DNA of 64,000 bases, taken from assembly GCA_959347315.1 (NCBI GenBank), contig OY365806.1, positions 34,375,106 to 34,439,105 of the forward strand. Reading direction: 5' to 3'. A program made the position numbers and the translations under genes. Of this stretch, positions 53,953 to 64,000 are shown piece after piece (position 1 is the stretch's first letter; each line of letters begins with the position of its first letter). The notes under the pieces were generated by a model. The model did no database searches and was not told the origin of the DNA. It saw only the letters and a list, made by a program, of their open reading frames with translations. The stretch comes from Bimastos eiseni. Lineage: Eukaryota; Annelida; Clitellata; Crassiclitellata; Lumbricidae.

Positions 53953-55482
53953 ATGACGTCAGGCTCACGTCGCAGCCGAATTCTTTGGAGCGGCGAGGGC
54001 ATTGGCAATCCCTCTGGCGTCGACCCTGCTCCCACCGACGGTGACCTGACTCCTTCCGTCGCCCTCCTGTCCCACCAGCGCCACTCTCGATCGTCCTCGC
54101 TCGGCCGCCGATGGTCCTACTCGTCCACGGTGACCGTCCCGCAGACAACATCTGCCCGCAAGGCAGTTGCAGTCGTCGACCCAATGTCCTGCATGCTTCA
54201 AGAGCTCCACCAACTCAACGGAAGCGACAGCTCGCAGACACATAGTTACGTTCGCGACCGACACGCCGCCATCACGACCGCCATTTCCGGCGTCGCCACT
54301 TCCGCTTCCGGAACGGTCGCATTCCCGCTTCCGGTTCGCCCGACGGCAGCTCGCATCCGCATCAATGTGAGCGGTCAGTACTTCGATATTCGGCCGGAGG
54401 TTCTCGAACGACATCCGGACACTCTGCTTGGAAACCCAGAGAAGCGACGGCGACACTACGACCGTCGACGGGACGAGTACTTCCTCGACCGACACCGACC
54501 GAGCTTCGAGGCCATCTTCGCCTACTTCATGTACGGTGGAAAGCTGAAACGCCCGGGGAACGTACCCGACGAGATCTTCCTGGCCGAGGTTCTGTTTCAC
54601 GAACTGGAAAAACCGGTCGTAGACGAGTATAAGCACATGGAAGGCTACTCGGACGAAGAAATGTGCCTTCCGGAGAACAGGGCGCTCCAGTTCCTCTGGA
54701 AACTGTTCGAGTACCCAAAGACGTCGCGGGCGGCCTTCGTCATTGCACTTATCTCTGTCAGCATGACCTTGACGGCAATCGTCCTGCTGTGCGTGGAGAC
54801 TCTTCCAATCTACAAAGGCAGGGACTGTCTGGACACAGGCGGACCAAACTGGAAGAGTCCGTTCTTCGCGATCGAGTCAATGTGCAACGCTTGGTTTGTG
54901 CTTGAGCTGGCTGTGAGGTTTTTGGCCTGCCCAGCGAAACTCGGCTTCTGGAAGGACTTCAAGAACATCATCGACGTCCTGTCCATACTTCCGTACCTCG
55001 TTGCGCTTACGTCGATGATCTATGCCGCCAACGACTACTGCGAACACGGAGTGGACTCGAGCGCTGCGCTGGCCTTCCTCCGGGTCATCCGACTCGTTCG
55101 AATCTTCAAACTCACTAAGCACTCCATCGGATTGCAGGTGCTCATCCTTACCTTCCGTGCCAGCATCGAGGGTCTCAGCATGTTCCTCGTCGCCCTCGTC
55201 GTCAGCATACTCGTCTACTCGAGCGCCCTCTATTACGCTGAGCTGAACGTTCCCCGGTCGCAGATCCAGAGCATACCCGATGCGTTCTGGTGGGCGATCA
55301 TCACCATGACGACGGTCGGATACGGAGACAAGGTGCCCGTCGGACCCGTGGGTCGGCTCATCGGAGCAGCATGTGCCATATCCGGGATACTCACGCTGGC
55401 CATTCCCGTGCCGATCATTGCTGGTCACTTCAACAAGTTCTACACACATAAGACTGGACGCATTCGCCTCCAAGTCGTGTAG
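53953..55482 (+). CDS. Voltage-gated potassium channel, Shaker (Kv1)-like, single coding exon, 509 aa
   Basis: A tetrameric membrane channel for K+ repolarising currents. Residues 1-130 are a Ser/Arg-rich, low-complexity N-terminus. The T1 tetramerisation domain is about 134-230 (RINVSGQYFDIRPEVLERHP, TLLGNP, DEYFLDRHRPSFEAIF) and lacks the Zn-binding Cys/His set of Kv2-4, as in Kv1. S1 is about 261-283, S2 about 304-326 with Glu318, and S3 about 336-357 with Asp341. S4 is about 373-393, S5 about 399-428, the filter TVGYGD is at 454-459, and S6 carries PVP at 485-487. S4 has only Arg377, Arg380, Arg383, Lys386 and Lys389. The C-terminus stops about 20 residues after S6 and lacks the PDZ-binding end common in Kv1. 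The coding sequence is intronless and GC-rich, as often seen for Kv1 genes. Confidence 0.95.
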   Translation: MTSGSRRSRILWSGEGIGNPSGVDPAPTDGDLTPSVALLSHQRHSRSSSLGRRWSYSSTVTVPQTTSARKAVAVVDPMSCMLQELHQLNGSDSSQTHSYVRDRHAAITTAISGVATSASGTVAFPLPVRPTAARIRINVSGQYFDIRPEVLERHPDTLLGNPEKRRRHYDRRRDEYFLDRHRPSFEAIFAYFMYGGKLKRPGNVPDEIFLAEVLFHELEKPVVDEYKHMEGYSDEEMCLPENRALQFLWKLFEYPKTSRAAFVIALISVSMTLTAIVLLCVETLPIYKGRDCLDTGGPNWKSPFFAIESMCNAWFVLELAVRFLACPAKLGFWKDFKNIIDVLSILPYLVALTSMIYAANDYCEHGVDSSAALAFLRVIRLVRIFKLTKHSIGLQVLILTFRASIEGLSMFLVALVVSILVYSSALYYAELNVPRSQIQSIPDAFWWAIITMTTVGYGDKVPVGPVGRLIGAACAISGILTLAIPVPIIAGHFNKFYTHKTGRIRLQVV

Positions 55483-56960
55483 ATGACGCCACTATCGTCC
55501 GAACCTGGATGACGAGTTCTCGGAACTCAGTCCCTGCTGCTCGAACTAGAGGGCACTTCTTTGTCGAGGCTTGAGGATGTCTGGTCGAATGTCAGTGCAC
55601 CTACCCCTGGTCGTTGCTCTCGAATTGATGTGCTTACCGCCTTAATTTATCAACACAGTGTCCTAAGCTAGCGGGTTAAGGTTAAGTCGCACGCTCAATG
55701 CTCTCCGACAATGGATCTAGATATCACCTGCTCAACAATCCAGGGTCCTTATATGCTTCAAACTATACGCGACGAATCTGCTCAAGTCACGGGACACTTG
55801 ATCAGACGCGCGAGCACCTCTGCTCAACGCTCCAAGACACCTTAGCTAGGTGCCAGTGAGGGACGCCACTTCATCAGAGCTGTCTACATGTAACGACGCT
55901 AATTCGCCATTTGTGATTCTGCTAGGAATATAGATGCATATGACCGAAGCCTTTCTGCGTTGGTCATTATGCCATCAACTGTCCCAGATTGGAGCTAAAT
56001 AAGTGTTCAGTTATATATGTCATACCTAAGCAATTGGAAGGCGGTATCATTTTCTTCCGACTGAGATCCAGGATCTGATGTAGGGCGAATGGCGCTATAC
56101 AAATGCCTGAATTCTTAGATTACTTTTCACTTGTAGGCTCTAGTTCGAGTTCTATACGATTACCTCGAGACTTCAGACTTTCTCTTACTTACTATACTTA
56201 CTCGATGCACTCAGCTCATAGAATATGAATTCTAGTGCACTTCTTGCCATTCTAAGAAACGTTTGCAATTTTCTTAAATAAACAAATGTTACATAAATAA
56301 ATACAAGTTATGCATACACGCATACTTACACACATGCACACATACATACAAGCAAACATGCATGCATATAGGCAGATTGATCGATCGATATATATGTATT
56401 GAGTGGTTGATTGATGACATACATGTATAATTGTATATTCATGCATTCACAGCAGGACAATCGCTGTCAAGGTCATGCTGACGGAGATAAGTGTACACGT
56501 GCACTTATGCAAGTATGCATGCATGTATGTATGCATACGTATATATATATACACATATGCACATAAAAATATACATTAATATGTGTGTACATTCATACAA
56601 TCAATGTATCCACTCAATTTGGACAGACACACACTTTATATATATATATTATATATATATAATATATATATATAATATATATATAATAATATATATATAT
56701 ATATGCTTAAGCAGCCTAGGTACAGATGCTAATTCAAACAGGCCTACATTGAACAAGGAATTAACTGCAGCAACGTTTAGGGAAAAGGGACAGACCCTGG
56801 ATGTGGGTCCTATATAGTACACAGTTATAGTTAACGAAAAGATGGATCGACTGAGCAAGTAGGCAAAGACCTAAGAGGTAAATGTAAAACAAAATGAGAA
56901 ACTTTTGTATTAAAGCAGAGCTTCACGTAGATGTATGTATGTACTTCTTTGGGGGTCAAC
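55483..56960. other. Kv 3' flank and simple repeats
   Basis: No second gene is visible. A LINE-like 3' end, GAATGGCGCTATACAAATGC, occurs at about 56086-56106. A (TA)n run lies at 56636-56705. Confidence 0.5.
56277..56282 (+). promoter_or_regulatory. Candidate Kv polyadenylation signal AATAAA
   Basis: The first canonical AATAAA I noticed after the channel stop lies about 800 bp downstream, on the same strand, where GC-richer sequence gives way to AT-rich DNA. Confidence 0.35.
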
Positions 56961-56966
56961 TTCTTC

Positions 56967-57155
56967 ATCTTCAGTTTAGGATCTTCTGCACTTGACCTTC
57001 TTTTGACGCTGACAGCACAGGACTTTCCCTTGGCAATTATGGCACTTGATTTTCTGTCTAGACTGGCGGTTCTTGACTTTCCTTTGACACAATCTGCACA
57101 AGACATTGGCCTGACACTGGCGGCACCTAACTTTCCTTTGACAACAACTGCATTG
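56967..57155 (-). CDS. Cys-rich short ORF built from a nine-residue repeat, function unknown
   Basis: On the minus strand one frame reads CQRKVRCRQ, CQANVLCRL, CQRKVKNRQ, SRQKIKCHN, CQGKVLCCQ, RQKKVKCRR: six units of nine residues (27 bp), rich in Cys, Lys and Gln. It ends at a TAA soon after. Upstream the frame meets a TAG, so no start codon is seen in this frame. CxxC spacing suggests metal binding, but I recognise no family. Another frame of the same strand is also open (it begins MSCADCVKGK), so which one, if any, is expressed is unclear. Confidence 0.3.
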
Positions 57156-57159
57156 GAGT

Positions 57160-57514
57160 CTTGTTTTTAAGCCCTACTGCCGCTACATTTGCATTCTAGT
57201 TGCATATTTTCTGGTGTGTCAATCAGACTGTGTGTCAGACTGCATGTCATTTGTTCTGCTTGCCCTTCTTTCTGATGCCTTTGGATGAGAACGAACCCGT
57301 TCTGGAGAAAAATCTGTAGCTACTAGCTCGCTTAATAAAAAAGAGAGCTTCTGGAAATTCGATAGGTCTACAAGTCAAAAAGACTGTCCGAACTTTTGGC
57401 TGCCTAATGAAGGGGAGACCAGGGATGAATGTAAATAATTTCGAATTTCATCCAATTTTAACCGAATTTCTCCTCGTGTAACTAACTGCGGTGAGTCAGT
57501 TTTGTTTAATAAAC

Positions 57515-57561
<47 letters not shown>

Positions 57562-59000
57562 GGCAACCTAAAAAATGATGGAGATAGTCCTGGATCGTAT
57601 ATTAGTGACGCCGACGCCGTGTAACAACTAACCCAAGAGGATGTGTTACAACCGACCCCGCTGGTACATGGTTCCAGTTTTTACTTCATATCTGTGGAAA
57701 TTGTCAACTTCCAATAACATCGCTTACACAATCGCTACTTGAATAACAGTTAACTGGTCAACTCATAGCAATCAGTAAAAATGTAATACATGAATACAGT
57801 GAGTGATGAGAAAAATAAGAAACAAATCTGAAACTCACTTTTTGATTAAAAATTTTTTGTGTTCTTAATAAAAAATTTATTTCTTAATATTTTGCGGAGA
57901 GCTTTTTGTCACGCTAGGTTTTTTGAATTGAGCTACCATTATATCCGCATTAGGTGGTTCCCTGCTATCCAGTAACAACGCTATGATGCTAGTTACATTC
58001 AACCCATGTTACTTTCGACCTCGGTCTCCCCCACACTCCGTTTCAGGTGCTGACTGATGTGAACTCCCAAGAATTAAGAATAGTAAACTCGGAGAATAGA
58101 CGTATACCGTCAATGACTATTCCATGACTATTTTACGGAATTGTTTCTTATTAAATCTAAAGATGATGAAATTTGTTTTGGAAAGGCTTAATGAGAATTC
58201 GTTGGTTTTCAACCAGTCACTGCTGAAGAGAGTTCCGAATTGACGTTTGGAACATCGTTCATCAGATGTATGAAAAATGAAAATATTTTAATCATCAGTA
58301 AATAAAATAATTTCTAGTGTAATGGGGACGAAGAGTTGGAGATGTCTCTTTGACGAAAAGAAGCAATAAGAAAGGTCCGAGGATTGATCTATACAGAACA
58401 CCAAATTCCATAAGTTTGAATCTAGATAACTGCCACTACATGGTATACCTGTTGCTGGCGGGTTACATAAATAGCCATTATAGCTAAATAAAGTATTCAT
58501 CATTATCTTCACTTGATATTTTATCTGGAATGTCGAGAAGTGACATGAGGCTGAAATCATCACTTTGGAATTCATGCTGTAGGTCTATACGGTATCAGGA
58601 CATTACCCCCCGGACATTATCTATATGCATAGACACATACATACTTACATGCCTATATGCATACACGCAGCATTGCATGCATATTTATATACATACATAC
58701 ACACATGTCTTACATACTTTAATTGTGTAATGGCATGGGGGAGGGTAATGTCCTAGGCGTAATGTCCGGGGGTAATGTCCTAGACCCGGCCTATACTTGT
58801 AGTCCGACGTGTATACTAAGACCTTCTGTAAAGCGCTTTTGTTCAAGATTTGTTTAGTTTAGACGCGTAATAAATGGCAGTTTATTATTATTATTATTAT
58901 TATTATTATTGTTATTGTTAATACTAATAAAAAAATAACAATAGTAACAAAAATAATACATATGCTTACATACACTGAAAAAGCTATAATCATTTTAATG
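57160..59000. other. Intergenic AT-rich DNA with small repeats
   Basis: Contains a (TA)n run at 57518-57558, the MITE-like element at 58596-58794, and a probable LINE 3' tail (58825-58915) that ends in TTATTA repeats. No gene is supported. Confidence 0.5.
58596..58794. mobile_element. Small MITE with CTAGGACATTACCCCC-type ends
   Basis: The left end GGACATTACCCCCCGGACAT is matched in reverse complement by the right end, which includes ATGTCCGGGGGTAATGTCC. The phrase is repeated within the right arm. No target duplication was confirmed. Confidence 0.5.
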
Positions 59001-60425
59001 AGTTGTGTTTCATATTAGCATATGGGTATGCTATGTTAAACAACCGGGATTTAAAAAAAAATTTAATGGCCTTAGTGATAAATTATATGCACAAGCTTAT
59101 ATAAATAAAGACAAGATTCTGTGTGTGTCTGTCTGTCCGGATATGCATCTGCACAGTCTTACAGCCATTAACTCGAAACCTTCGCCGTTGACTCGGCAAA
59201 CACATGGGACAACCAGTAGAGGGGTTGGTGAACCCGCAGCCGCCGTCTTCCTGGTCTCCAATGCAAATAACCTCTCTCAGAAGTCCAACAACTGCCCCAA
59301 GGAGTCCACATAAGAGTAAAGTTTCCTTCTCGGTCACCAGGAGTCACTACTGTACTCATAGGTTCCGAGGTACTACACTTGGCAAACCAACAAAACCTTG
59401 CAAAGACGAAAGACAGGCACATCTGTGGAAGGATATCCAGGGGTCTCCAGGGGTCAAATCCATTTCCATTCTCGATATTTCTTTTCTCGGGCAACGCTGC
59501 GTACCCTAGTTAGTAAATTATAATTCCAATATAATTGATCACCAGCCTCTGGTGGCTTTTAGAATAGTCAAAAACATTCCCAAAGTAAAAAACCTTGCAA
59601 CTAATGATGTAGTGGCAACTTTCTATATACCGAATCGCCGACTTTGCAGAAAGCGTTCAGGTTAGTTAGACAATGCCGGAACGCGCCTTCCAGCTAAATA
59701 ATCAGAGCAGGAACGCGATCCAGACCGTTACAGCTCTTCTACACCACAGGATATTTCTAACGCATGATCAAAAATCGCTGACAAGTGATAAATAATATAC
59801 CCGTCAACGTTGACTTTTGACGGTCAAATTTTGATCAACTCTGACGTAACTGCTTACAATGAGTAAAATGACGTCACAATAAAACGTTCGTATGCGTGTT
59901 GCTTAATTTTTGCTACTGGATGTAGGTAAGTGATACATCGATACATCATGAATTCATAATTAGGGATAGACGAAAATCATGAATTCACGCAATCTGCTGA
60001 AACCGGAAATTTTGGCAAAAACCTCGGCAAAGGGCCATAATGCCAACAAAAAACTAGACCTTACTCAAAGTCAAACACAACACCTGAGCAGGATACATTT
60101 TCATCAAATGTCAAGGCCTACACGGCGCGCAACTCTTACAGATCATTGCACACAGTACAAATCTATAGTAGGCCTATACGAACACAGCAAGATAGATTTT
60201 ACACAATAACCAATGTAGAGACAGAATATAGACAGCGAGATGATCGTGACATGCATTCGGAAGTATTACTGACTATTTCTTCTTTCTCTAGCCTACACAT
60301 GCGAGCTGGTTGTCACATTGGCCACTTCTATACGGAACCCAACAATCTTATCGTCGACAGTGTACAGTCGATACCCTCATTTTGCATCTGCTCTTTGGCT
60401 TAGAATTCATAAGCCTATCTTTATG
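59000..60425. other. Unassigned intergenic stretch
   Basis: Open frames of up to about 108 codons overlap on both strands at 59.0-59.5 kb, but none has a recognisable domain, conserved start or splice structure. I see nothing I can support as a gene. Confidence 0.45.
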
Positions 60426-60429
60426 TAAT

Positions 60430-60506
60430 GGCGGCGAGTTGAACCCTTGACTTAACAAACGCTGGACAGCTGATCAAGCTATAACCATTAGATCATCGGG
60501 CCTGTG
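60430..60506 (-). mobile_element. tRNA-derived SINE or tRNA pseudogene
   Basis: On the minus strand, GGCCCGATGATCTAATGGTT holds an A-box-like sequence and AAGGGTTCAACTCGCCGCC a B-box-like one, at near-tRNA spacing. The acceptor and T stems do not pair properly, so a functional tRNA is unlikely. Confidence 0.45.
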
Positions 60507-60944
60507 ATGGGTTTAATGGAAAAACAATGAGTCAACTGTCGAAAGTCTCGACCAAGGTTTGTGTGTCTGTCCGGTTGCGAGTGTGTATATTGTGTTTATT
60601 GTATATCTGAATGCATCGCTGTCAAGCCTTTGTACCTCATAGAGCGAATAATACGCGTATGACGTCCGTTGTAGGCACACAAAATGTTCGTCGTTGTTAT
60701 TTTAATGTCACGATTGACGTGGATTTTGTTTATTTTTAACATCATACTGACGTCACCTTCGCACATTATACAGTAATTCTGATGTCATTTGAATGGTAGA
60801 GGGCTCTGGTTGGGCGCGCTCATTCTGATAAAAACCTGGAAACAACGATGTTAGTTAATAAATAAATTACATAGCGCTTTCTTCACGTTAACTCAAACGC
60901 GAAGGCAGCCTCAGCGGGAAATAAGTTTTCAATTTGCTGGGTTA

Positions 60945-61150
60945 AAGAGGAGGAGGAGGAGGACGAGGAGGAGGAGGAGGAGGAGGAGGAATAGGCGGAG
61001 GAGGAGGAGGAGGAATAGGCGGAGGAGGAGGAATAGGCGGAGGAGGAGGAATAGGCGGAGGAGGAGGAGGAGGAATAGGCGGAGGAGGAGGAGGAATAGG
61101 CGGAGGAGGAGGAATAGGCGGAGGAGGAGGAATAGGCGGAGGAGGACGGC
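60945..61150. repeat. GGA-rich minisatellite, unit (GGA)n-ATAGGC
   Basis: About nine units of GGAGGAGGAGGAATAGGC with varying numbers of GGA triplets. The minus-strand Pro- and Ser-rich frames are artefacts. The run lies just upstream of a LINE fragment. Confidence 0.9.
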
Positions 61151-61169
61151 GAAGAAGAAGAAGTAGAAT

Positions 61170-61740
61170 AAGATGATGACAATTTTTTCGTTCATGGTTC
61201 ATGCCTTCATCTGTTCCCGCATTGACTACTGTAACTCAAGACTCATCGGCCTACCAAAACTCTGCCTCACTCTGCTCCAGTCTGTACTCAATGCAGCTGC
61301 TCGTTTGATTGTTCATCTTCCTCGTTTCTCACATATTTATACTTTCGTGACTCAACATCTTCATTGGCTTCCCTAACTGATAGGATTCAGTTAAAAATCC
61401 TCTTTCTTATATGCAAAGCTTTTCTGGATCAAGCTCCACGCTATCTTTGTGATCTTTTCAGGCAACATATATCTCGGCTACCTCCGGTCCTGTCGGACCT
61501 TCTAGTACCTCGGTCCAGAACTACTACAGCTCAGCATCGTGCCTATGCCTCTGTTGACCCTTTGCTATGGAACCTCCTTCCTGCTGTGACTCGTGCTGCA
61601 ATCTTATCTAGTAGCACAACTGTTTCTGCTCGTTCTCTTAAGACTTTTCTGTCTGGATTTTTCGCACTGAGAGCGCATCTGATTAGGTTGTACTGTGAGA
61701 GGCGCTTTATAAATCCGTAAATAGAATAGAATAGAATAGA
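61170..61740 (+). mobile_element. 5'-truncated CR1/L2-like LINE, C-terminus and 3' end
   Basis: The plus strand reads RIDYCNSRLIGLPKL, LLQSVLNAAARLIVHLPR, then after a one-base frame change near 61370 LTDRIQLKILFLICKAF, APRYLCDLFRQH and WNLLPAVTRAA, to a stop. The tail is GGCGCTTTATAAATCCG followed by AATAG repeats, as is usual for these LINEs. Its last 80 bp match the relic at 14.4 kb. It is the most intact LINE 3' end in the window. Confidence 0.8.
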
Positions 61741-61900
61741 GAATAGAGAAGAAGTAGAAAAAGAAAGAGGAGTAGAAGAAAAAGGAGGTGAAGAAGAAAA
61801 GGAGGGAAAGGTAAAGGAAGGTGAAGGAGAAGCAGAAGAAGAAGGAGGAACAGGAGAAGAAGGAACAGGAGAAGAGGAGGAAGAGGGGTAGAAGAAGGAG
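61740..61900. repeat. Purine-rich AGAAGG tract after the LINE tail
   Basis: Almost only A and G on the plus strand for about 160 bp, with GAAGAAGG-type units. Confidence 0.7.
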
Positions 61901-63020
61901 GGACTTTCTTTATTGAGTCGCCCTGTATATGTACTGTACATCATCTAGAGCCTATAATATATTTATATATATATCCAGTGTTGAGAGCATATTTCTTTGT
62001 GTGTGTCTGATGTTTTCTCAGCATATTTTCAGACTATAGGTTAACTATATAATCGCATCCATCTGAATCAGTTAGGTGGCAATGTGTGTAGAAAAACAAC
62101 AAATAATCGAAGAACCAGCATGTTTGCAGCCCTGTAGCCAACGTAGAGGTCATGCTAAATACGGTCTTGCCCCACTTGTTCTTCAATTGCAAACGTCAGG
62201 ATGCGCCGAATCTGCCCGAAGTCCAGCGTGAACCTTCACAGGTGCCGACGCCCGCGGATTGATTGACTGTAGGCCTACTCAACCATCGGAAACGAGCCAT
62301 ATCGATGCTCAGACCAGCGTGACATGTCAACACATTGGCTGATCGATGTTCGTGGTTGAGGCTGATAGTGGACGGTTTTTGTTACGCCCACAATGGTCAC
62401 TAATTAGACAAAGTACTGTGGAAAAAAACGGTTGCTGGATAGATTGGCTTAGTTTTACAGGAATTAGTGGCAAGCAGACAGTCACGGACGGATGACGCCG
62501 ACTGCAACAACCGTGTCAGCGATGAATCAAAATGGTCGATAGCATACGGTGAAAAGCACAGCCAGGCACGCAGACAAAATGCATGAGTGGACAATATTAG
62601 TCCCGAACAAACCTGTGGAGTGAGGGATTATACTTATTCTAGATCAGATTTCGTCACCGATTAAGTGACATATGTACGTGTCAGAATCAATCTTGCCATC
62701 TACCGAGTCGACTCAAGACAAGATCGGACTGGTCCAGACTAGTGTAAACTAGATTTGAACAAACTACACTTCACAGGACTAAATTACAATATACTAGATA
62801 ACAATTAACAAATTGAATCATCTTATTTTAATTTTGCTACTGTGTCTATTTTTTAAGTTAGTCAATACCAAGTTACACTGAAAAATGCGATAATAAATGC
62901 CGCTTTAAGAAGACAAAAATGGAGTAGACCAATATAACTTTAATTGGTTTTATAAATTTACTCTGTGTGGCCATGACCATGCTCGATTCAAATGAATTGT
63001 AGGCCTACTTCTACTAGATT
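61901..63020. other. Intergenic stretch, nothing recognised
   Basis: No open frame with a recognisable domain and no clear repeat was found between the purine-rich tract and the 20-bp satellite. Confidence 0.5.
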
Positions 63021-63021
63021 G

Positions 63022-63596
63022 TACTATATCATATTATATAACATCGTATCATATTATATCACATCGTATCATATTATATCACATCGTATCATATTATATC
63101 ACATCTTATCATATTATATCACATCGTATCATATTATATAACATCGTATCATATTATATCACATCGTATCATATTATATCACATCTTATCATATTATAAT
63201 ACATCGTATCATATTTTATCACATCGTATCATATTATATCACATCGTATCATATTATATAACATCGTATCATATTATATAACAGCGTATCATATTATATC
63301 ACATCGTATCATATTATATCACATCTTATCATATTATATTACATCGTATCATATTATATCACATCGTATCATATTATATCACATCGTATCATACTATATC
63401 ACATCGTATCATACTAGATCACATCGTATCATATTATATCACATCGTATCATATTATATCACATCGTATCATATTATATCACATCATATCATATTATATC
63501 ACATCATATCATATTATATTACATCTTATCATATTATATCACATCGTATCATATTATATCACATCGTATCATATTATATCACATCGTATCATATCG
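63022..63596. repeat. 20-bp AT-rich satellite array, about 28 copies
   Basis: The unit ACATCGTATCATATTATATC repeats in exact 20-bp register with few changes (for example CTTATC, CATATC or ATATA variants). There is no spacer pattern, so it is not a CRISPR-like array. Confidence 0.95.
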
Positions 63597-63599
63597 GCC

Positions 63600-63800
63600 C
63601 TTTTGTATAGCTGAACACGTGCCTGGACCCATTCAGGAAACTAAAAACCTTCCTGCTTAAAAAACCCCCAAAATTGTACTTTCCATGTAATCTCGAGTCA
63701 TAGTTTTTAATTATTATTTGCGCTGACAGTAAACAGTCTTGTAAAGAATACTAGACCTTTCCTCAAACGGCGCTCTATAATTGTCGAATTATAATTGCAG
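63600..63800 (+). mobile_element. LINE 3' tail relic next to the satellite
   Basis: The plus frame gives LDPFRKLKTFLLKKP, followed after about 120 bp by GGCGCTCTATAATTG. Both resemble the extreme C-terminus and 3' end of the LINEs in this window. Confidence 0.5.
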
Positions 63801-64000
63801 TTACAATTATAGGCTATCATGTTATAACAATTCACATCGAGATCCTAATGCTCATGCGTAATGGTGAACTGTGTGGGTAGTCCCATAAGTAAAAATAGGT
63901 GGCGCCGGTATGCACATAGGTCTAAGAATTTTTTTTTATTGGCCATGCGTTGTTTATTTATGTTGCTCCGATCGATGGTTGGCGTAAGAATTATAATTAA

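Noticed and set aside
53965..54636. 223-codon minus-strand frame opposite the Kv gene
   Set aside because: It is a shadow frame produced by the GC-rich third positions of the channel coding sequence.
59005..59509. Overlapping frames of about 100 codons on both strands
   Set aside because: No recognisable domain, and frames on opposite strands compete equally.
60430..60506. Functional tRNA gene
   Set aside because: A and B boxes are recognisable but acceptor and T stems do not pair, so SINE or pseudogene is preferred.
60883..61202. Ser-, Leu- and Pro-repeat proteins on the minus strand
   Set aside because: All three frames read the same GGA minisatellite.
63022..63596. CRISPR-like array
   Set aside because: The 20-bp units are contiguous with no unique spacers, and the genome is animal.

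Overview
This is animal nuclear DNA: spliced exons with GT/AG junctions, long introns full of microsatellites and mobile-element relics, and no prokaryotic operon structure. The gene set (PSME4/PA200, nidogen, a single-exon Shaker-type Kv channel) is metazoan. AT-rich noncoding sequence, abundant CR1/L2-like LINE tails and MITEs, and a marked excess of the palindrome TAGGCCTA suggest a marine invertebrate. My best guess is a deuterostome, perhaps an echinoderm, but the window does not prove it.

Layout. (1) 1-7.35 kb: the 3' part of a plus-strand PSME4 gene (eight exons, 931-6966), ending in the conserved C-terminal Tyr-Tyr-Ala. A broken hAT-like transposase fragment lies upstream at 1-576, probably in a PSME4 intron. 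(2) 7.4-13.2 kb: gene-poor DNA with a 761-bp hAT MITE that has a perfect 8-bp target duplication. (3) 13.5-43.4 kb: a complete plus-strand nidogen gene, 21 coding exons that join in frame to 1060 residues. The order is signal peptide, NIDO, EGF, G2F, five EGFs, YWTD propeller, EGF; the thyroglobulin type-1 domain of vertebrate nidogens is absent. Its introns hold hAT and mariner-type MITEs, tRNA-derived SINE pieces and LINE fragments on both strands, including one with an FADD polymerase motif. (4) 43.4-52.9 kb: intergenic, containing a strange 45.2-48.8 kb mosaic of short hairpins and 25-30-bp repeats. (5) 53.0-56.3 kb: a GC-rich likely promoter and a single-exon Kv1-like potassium channel (509 aa) whose S4 segment appears to lack one three-residue charge repeat. 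(6) 56.3-64 kb: intergenic repeats, a small Cys-rich nonapeptide-repeat ORF, a 5'-truncated LINE, and a 20-bp satellite array of about 28 copies.

The three genes do not form a functional unit: one encodes a proteasome activator, one a basement-membrane protein and one a membrane channel. I found no convincing new multi-gene system. The most notable items are the S4 deletion, the hairpin mosaic, three MITEs with exact target duplications, the TAGGCCTA excess, the Cys-rich nonapeptide ORF, and a possible sequencing-adaptor scar at 46.57 kb.
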